Shown here one piece after another: positions 59,638 through 64,000 of a DNA stretch of 64,000 nt (its first letter is position 1; each line of letters opens with the position of its first letter). Source of the stretch: Pelistega ratti (lineage in GTDB: Bacteria > Pseudomonadota > Gammaproteobacteria > Burkholderiales > Burkholderiaceae_B). A program made the translations under genes and the position numbers. The stretch spans positions 1,798,001-1,862,000 of the forward strand of contig NZ_CP047165.1 in the NCBI RefSeq assembly GCF_009833965.1, given 5' to 3'. The notes under the pieces were generated by a model. It was given only the letters and a program-made list of their open reading frames with translations, did not search any database and was not told the origin of the DNA.

Positions 59638-60597
59638 CTATTGCTCTACTTTGTGTTGTTGTATCGCTTCACATAGTTGAGGTAGATGATTTAAGAAACG
59701 AATACTGGGTCTAAATAAAATATCTTCATCAAAGAGTAAAATATTATTTGAATGAATATTAACACCAATTTTTTCAAGTGCTTTTTGTATTTCTGCTTGT
59801 TTGGTTGGATAATGCTCAGAAGAGGCTATACCGGCAATAATGATGTCGGGAGGATTAAGGATAAGTTCTTCTGCGGAGAGAATAAAGGCACTTTGTTTGA
59901 TATGAGGAAACATATTTTCAGCACCACAGGTTTGTAGGCTCTGGCTAAGAAAGGTTTCTTTCCCTAAGGCATAGATAGGTTGTGTGCCTAAGAAAACAAA
60001 TGCTTTTTTCTTTGGTGCTTGGGTATATTGTTTTTTAAGTGTATCCCATCTGTGTTGCCATTGTTTAATGGATTGTTGTGCTTGTTGTTGATTATGGTTT
60101 GCTTCTTCCGTAGGCTGTTTGGTTTTTGTTATTTGTTGTGCCAAACGCTGTGCTTGTGTGAGTAGTTCATCGATGTTTTTAGGTTGCATGATGAGTAGCT
60201 TAAATTGGAGCTGTTGCTGTGCTTGTTCAATAACAGGAGATAATGAAAAGCTAATAACGATATCAGGATTTAGTAGAGTGAGTAATTCTCTATTAGGTGA
60301 AAAGGCATCACCGATCGATTGAAGTTGTTTGGTTTGTTCAGGGTAATTACTGTTTTTATCAATAGCTAGCAAATGGTTTTCTAAACCAAGGTCATAGATT
60401 AATTCTGTTGCGGCGGGTGAAAGGCTGATAATACGTGGACTAACAGCTAATGTAGTAGCGGTATTTTCTACTGCTGAATGGTTTATAGTAGAAATACCCT
60501 GCTGATCTATTAACGTATCAGCAGCGTTTGATGGGGTATTTGCAAAAGCAGATACCCCAAAGGATAGTAGTAATAAAACTATTCCTTTTTTCATCAT
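59638..60597 (-). CDS. btuF: Cobalamin-binding periplasmic protein (BtuF-like)
   Basis: 319 residues. Signal peptide (cut after about residue 19, 'VSAFA'), then a helical-backbone metal-receptor fold: 'RIISLSPAATELIYDLGLEN', 'LLTLLNPDIVISFSL' and 'ILSAEELILNPPDIIIAGI'. It has an unusual Gln-rich insertion of about 40 residues in the middle ('NHNQQQAQQSIKQWQHRW'). Start overlaps btuB's stop by one base (TAATG), so translation is coupled and B12 is the expected ligand. The ABC permease genes are not in this window. Confidence 0.82.
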   Translation of the reverse strand: MMKKGIVLLLLSFGVSAFANTPSNAADTLIDQQGISTINHSAVENTATTLAVSPRIISLSPAATELIYDLGLENHLLAIDKNSNYPEQTKQLQSIGDAFSPNRELLTLLNPDIVISFSLSPVIEQAQQQLQFKLLIMQPKNIDELLTQAQRLAQQITKTKQPTEEANHNQQQAQQSIKQWQHRWDTLKKQYTQAPKKKAFVFLGTQPIYALGKETFLSQSLQTCGAENMFPHIKQSAFILSAEELILNPPDIIIAGIASSEHYPTKQAEIQKALEKIGVNIHSNNILLFDEDILFRPSIRFLNHLPQLCEAIQQHKVEQ

Positions 60598-62483
60598 TAG
60601 TGTTGATAAGCTAAGTTTAAGAAGTAGGTACGCCCTTCGCCTTTATAGCCGTAAGCAGGGGTGTAGTGCTTATCGAAGAGGTTGTTAATGCTGAATTGAG
60701 CAGATAGCTGTTCATTGAAGTTTACAGATGCTCGAAGATTCACTAAACCATATCCTCCTAAGCGTACAGTACGACTTGTATTGAAATCAGTATCTGTACG
60801 ATGACCTACAAATAAATAGTCAGCACCTACTTCATAGTTGCCGATTTGTTGTGTGATACCTGCTCGGTAAATCGCTTTAGCTCGGCGAATTAAGCGTTCA
60901 CCCGTAATATCATTTTTGGCATTTAGAAAATCAGCACCTGCATAAATCTGGGTACTACCAAAATCATGTTCAGCGGTGAGACTAATACCTTTTATTTTTG
61001 CTTTACCAATATTTTCTAGGCGATTGTTAGGATAAGATTGCCCATTAGAAATAATGAGATCTTTGATGGTATTATGGAAAACCGTTGCTTGTAAGGTAGT
61101 GCTATCTGTACGGTAAGTAATATGTGCTTCTATATTACGTGATTTCTCAGGGGCAATGGTTTTGTTACCACCATAAGTTCCAAATTGTTCTTGGAATGTA
61201 GGTGCTCTAAAACCCGTATTACCTGCTATACCGATAGATAAAGCGTTAGTAATATCAAAATCATAACCCAAACTACCTGTTACTTTATGACCATAGTCAG
61301 AAAAATTATCATTACGAATACTAGCTTGAATATGATGGCGGTTAAAGTGTCCTCGATAGATTAGTCCTAGTGCGTTTGTGGTTCGATGAGATTTTGTAGG
61401 AGCATAGTTATTTGCGACACCACTCTCAATATTACGTTCTACGATTGTTGATAGGGAATTATTAGCATCTAAACTAAAATTATTTTGCCATGTGAGTTGG
61501 CGTTGGTAAGAATTAGCTCTATAGGCGGGATTTGTACTTACACCGTATCCGTAATCAGCATCATATGAAGGGGTAAAATAGCTCGTTTTACTAAAGCCAA
61601 AACGAAGAATACTTTGCCACCATGGTGTTATTTGATTAGTAGATGTAACGGTATAGACTTGTTGGCGAGTTATATCATAGATATTGTTGGTGAGTAATCC
61701 TGCATCATAGTCATTATGGCTATAACCATTAAAAAAAGTAATACCAATATGCTGACCATCTGCCCATTTATATCCTAAAGCGCCATTAAGCGTAGCTTGT
61801 TTATAACCATCCCTATCTGCATTATAAGTAGAAGTACCGCTTTCTGGTGTGGTTGCATTAAAACCATCTGCACGAGCAAAAGAACCTGCTAGATGGTAGT
61901 CAAAATTGCCTTGTACACCATTAACACCAGCATAGGTATTGACTTTGCCTCGGCTACCTGCACCGATACCAGCAAAGAAATGATTACCTTGTTCTGTTGT
62001 ATCTGCAGGTGTACTAATGGCATTGATAACACCACCTAATGCACTAGAACCATATAAACTGCTGCTTGCACCACGGACAATTTCTAAACGGTTAAAAGTG
62101 GCTGGGCTAAGTGCTGACCAGTAAGCCCCCCCATTAAAGGTTTCATTAATGCGAATACCATTAATCATAATAAGGGATTGTTTTTCAGCGACACCACGAA
62201 TAAAAACGCCTGTTGTTGTTTGTGAACCGCCATTGTTATAGGTTTGTATCCCTGCTTGTTTTTTGAGAATGTCGGCAATAGTCAGTGAGTGGCTATTACG
62301 TAGTTGATAACTATCTACAACCGTTACATCCCCCACCACATTCTTCAATGTTTCTGGTGTGCGAGAAGCGGTTACAACAATAGGATCTAATTGTTCAGAT
62401 AATGGCGTTGTATTTTCTTGTGCAAAGGCACAGACAGGTACAAAGGCTGCCATAATGGCAACTTTTAAAGGAGAAATATTCAT
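60597..62483 (-). CDS. btuB: TonB-dependent vitamin B12 receptor
   Basis: 628 residues (E. coli 614). Signal peptide to about residue 21, a TonB box near 'LDPIVVTASRTPETL', the plug domain ('GVFIRGVAEKQSLIMINGIR', 'IVRGASSSLYGSSALGGVIN') and a beta-barrel ending in 'YFLNLAYQH'. It brings cobalamin across the outer membrane with TonB energy. The upstream riboswitch supports cobalamin as the ligand. Confidence 0.93.
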   Translation of the reverse strand: MNISPLKVAIMAAFVPVCAFAQENTTPLSEQLDPIVVTASRTPETLKNVVGDVTVVDSYQLRNSHSLTIADILKKQAGIQTYNNGGSQTTTGVFIRGVAEKQSLIMINGIRINETFNGGAYWSALSPATFNRLEIVRGASSSLYGSSALGGVINAISTPADTTEQGNHFFAGIGAGSRGKVNTYAGVNGVQGNFDYHLAGSFARADGFNATTPESGTSTYNADRDGYKQATLNGALGYKWADGQHIGITFFNGYSHNDYDAGLLTNNIYDITRQQVYTVTSTNQITPWWQSILRFGFSKTSYFTPSYDADYGYGVSTNPAYRANSYQRQLTWQNNFSLDANNSLSTIVERNIESGVANNYAPTKSHRTTNALGLIYRGHFNRHHIQASIRNDNFSDYGHKVTGSLGYDFDITNALSIGIAGNTGFRAPTFQEQFGTYGGNKTIAPEKSRNIEAHITYRTDSTTLQATVFHNTIKDLIISNGQSYPNNRLENIGKAKIKGISLTAEHDFGSTQIYAGADFLNAKNDITGERLIRRAKAIYRAGITQQIGNYEVGADYLFVGHRTDTDFNTSRTVRLGGYGLVNLRASVNFNEQLSAQFSINNLFDKHYTPAYGYKGEGRTYFLNLAYQH

Positions 62484-62498
62484 AAAAAGGTATCTTCT

Positions 62499-62519
62499 AA
62501 AAATGTGCGTCCCCGCACA
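62499..62519 (-). terminator. Terminator stem of the btuB leader
   Basis: On the minus strand TGTGCG-GGGA-CGCACA followed by five T (62499-62503), 15 bases before the btuB start. This is the off-switch expected for a transcription-terminating riboswitch. Confidence 0.8.
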
Positions 62520-62549
62520 AAGTTAAAGGAAGTATCACTGATGTGATTA

Positions 62550-62696
62550 TCTTTAAAAGGCTGGTATCGGACTCGCTTTTATGAAAAAAGCCTACCGTTG
62601 CGGGGGCAGTACAGGTTAATTACATTGAATATCTGTTTCCCATTTACTTTTACCCCATAGTCGTTACTTTTGGCTATGTTAAAAGCACCTCTAAAG
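62550..62696 (-). promoter_or_regulatory. Cobalamin riboswitch
   Basis: Read on the minus strand: 'AGGTGCTTTTAACATAGCC', then 'TAAATGGGAAACAGAT', 'TACTGCCCCCGCAACGGTAG' (the most conserved core) and 'GCGAGTCCGATACCAGCC'. These are the conserved B12 elements in order. It should bind adenosylcobalamin and shut off btuB-btuF when B12 is plentiful. Confidence 0.92.
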
Positions 62697-62756
62697 ATCA
62701 TTGATGGAGGGTGTAAAGTTGTACGACATTTTTATCACCCAACCGAGTATCAATTG

Positions 62757-62861
62757 AGATGATGTATTAAAAGATACGTAGAATTGGATTTACTCTTTTT
62801 CTGTTTTCTTCGCTTATATAGGACACAAACCCATAAGCATAAGACTTTTAATACATCATCT
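62757..62861. repeat. Perfect 17-bp inverted repeat between btuB leader and metH
   Basis: AGATGATGTATTAAAAG (62757-62773) and its exact complement (62845-62861), 71 bases apart; the right arm runs into TTTT on the + strand. No gene inside. Could be a small structured RNA, part of a leader or a short mobile element remnant. Confidence 0.6.
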
Positions 62862-62999
62862 TTTACAAGAGGTTACTATTGTAGCGTAAACTGTTTTACC
62901 TATAAAGCATTGAATGTGAATAACAGCACTCTATAGGGAAATTATTAAGTTTTTGTTGTGTAAATGGTAAAATTTTCTATCGTTAAAATTTTAGAAGTG

Positions 63000-64000
63000 A
63001 TGATTATCGTGAAATATCCTAGCTTACCTTATCCTATTGATGCTTATACACATGGTGCTGAGTTTGCACGCCGTTTGAATCAAGGCAAGATCCTGATTCT
63101 GGATGGAGCAATGGGTACAATGATTCAACGCTATAAGCTAACCGAGCAGGATTTTAGAGGGGAGCGTTTTGCCGATCATCAACAAGATGTCAAAGGTGAT
63201 AATGAGTTACTAAGCCTTACACGCCCTGATGTTATTTTAGAAATTCATCAACAATACTTAGCGGCTGGTGCAGATGTGATTGAAACAAATACCTTTGGGG
63301 CAACTTCTGTTGCGCAAGGGGATTATGATTTATCTCATCTTGCGTATGAGCTAAATGTGGTATCGGCTCAATTAGCGCGTCAGGCTTGTGATCAGTATAG
63401 TACCCCTGAACACCCTCGTTTTGTCGCTGGTGCTTTGGGCCCTCAGCCTAAAACGGCTTCTATTTCCCCTGATGTGAATGATCCGAGTGCACGTAATATC
63501 ACGTTTGATGAGTTGGTTGCAACCTATACTGAACAGCTAAATGGTTTATTAGATGGGGGTATTGATATTGTTTTAATTGAAACAATTTTTGATACTTTAA
63601 ATGCAAAAGCAGCTATTTTTGCGGTTGAAACGGTTTTTGAAGAAAGAGGTATTCGTTTACCCGTTATGATTTCGGGTACGGTTACTGATGCATCAGGCCG
63701 TATTTTATCAGGGCAAACGGTTGAGGCATTTTGGAACTCTGTTCGCCATGCTCGCCCCATTACGATTGGTCTAAACTGTGCTTTAGGGGCAGCATTAATG
63801 CGCCCTTATGTAGCAGAGCTTTCTAAGATTTGTGATACTTTTTTATGCGTTTATCCTAATGCCGGTCTGCCTAATCCTATGAGTGAAACGGGCTTTGATG
63901 AAGGGCCACAAGATACTTCCGCTCTTTTACAGGAATTTGCTCAAGCAGGTTTAGTCAATATGGTTGGGGGGTGCTGTGGTACAACACCAGAACACATTCA
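63000..64000 (+). CDS. metH: Cobalamin-dependent methionine synthase, N-terminal part (3' end outside window)
   Basis: Open from ATG 63000 to the right edge with no stop (333 codons); GTG 63009 is the alternative start. Reads '[15 protein letters not shown]', '[14 protein letters not shown]', '[15 protein letters not shown]', '[17 protein letters not shown]' and '[11 protein letters not shown]', the homocysteine-binding domain with the Zn-binding Cys pair. MetH makes methionine from homocysteine with methyl-cobalamin. It diverges from the B12 import genes, a functional link. Confidence 0.9.
   Translation, partial: MIIVKYPSLPYPIDAYTHGAEFARRLNQGKILILDGAMGTMIQRYKLTEQDFRGERFADHQQDVKGDNELLSLTRPDVILEIHQQYLAAGADVIETNTFGATSVAQGDYDLSHLAYELNVVSAQLARQACDQYSTPEHPRFVAGALGPQPKTASISPDVNDPSARNITFDELVATYTEQLNGLLDGGIDIVLIETIFDTLNAKAAIFAVETVFEERGIRLPVMISGTVTDASGRILSGQTVEAFWNSVRHARPITIGLNCALGAALMRPYVAELSKICDTFLCVYPNAGLPNPMSETGFDEGPQDTSALLQEFAQAGLVNMVGGCCGTTPEHI

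Overview
The window looks like chromosome from a low-GC betaproteobacterium, most likely the family Alcaligenaceae (Pelistega, Basilea or Taylorella-like). This is inference from the 16S/23S sequence style, the AT-rich codon use and the gene content (long QueF, double-length UvrA, LldR/LctP/LldD/Dld set, ZapD/ZapA). No database search was possible.

Layout. 1-9467: end of zapD, then a four-gene MdtABC-type RND efflux operon with its outer-membrane channel. 9480-24363: housekeeping genes (cysE, Nudix/ThiE fusion, DUF815 ATPase, ispB, pdxH, Sel1-repeat protein, ChaC-like, tcdA, a 1893-residue UvrA, pdxA). 24506-25690: an unannotated 42-codon basic ORF with its own terminator, and a family 2 glycosyltransferase. 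25726-34035: the accessory region of greatest interest. 34121-43607: ettA, a glycine-zipper lipoprotein, zapA with a coiled-coil partner, 6S RNA, a SIMPL-domain protein, lgt, a cytochrome c, msrA, and a DUF4153 gene split by an IS481-type element with a clear 7-bp target duplication. 44035-49975: a complete rRNA operon (16S, tRNA-Ile, tRNA-Ala, 23S, 5S) with a helix-25 intervening sequence in 23S. 50511-56007: lactate uptake and oxidation genes with LldR-type operators. 56202-59480: queF-ttcA-folB and a thioredoxin-reductase-like flavoprotein. 59638-64000: btuF and btuB under a cobalamin riboswitch, diverging from the 5' part of metH.

The accessory region (25726-34035) is a candidate class II microcin system. 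It has a 125-residue glycine-rich precursor with a 15-residue double-glycine leader, a second frameshifted copy, a C39-peptidase ABC exporter, an HlyD-type adaptor, and a JmjC/cupin oxygenase-like protein. It also has an array of six small membrane proteins sharing a core motif and usually a C-terminal FHL motif, which are candidate immunity proteins. About 1 kb (cupin relic, microcin, immunity-like gene) is tandemly duplicated, and a tail of a third microcin survives upstream. Promoters in the array overlap Fur-box-like sequences, suggesting iron control as in known microcins. The JmjC-like protein may modify the peptide; that is a hypothesis.

The B12 import genes, the B12 riboswitch and B12-dependent MetH sit together at the right end and form a coherent cobalamin module.
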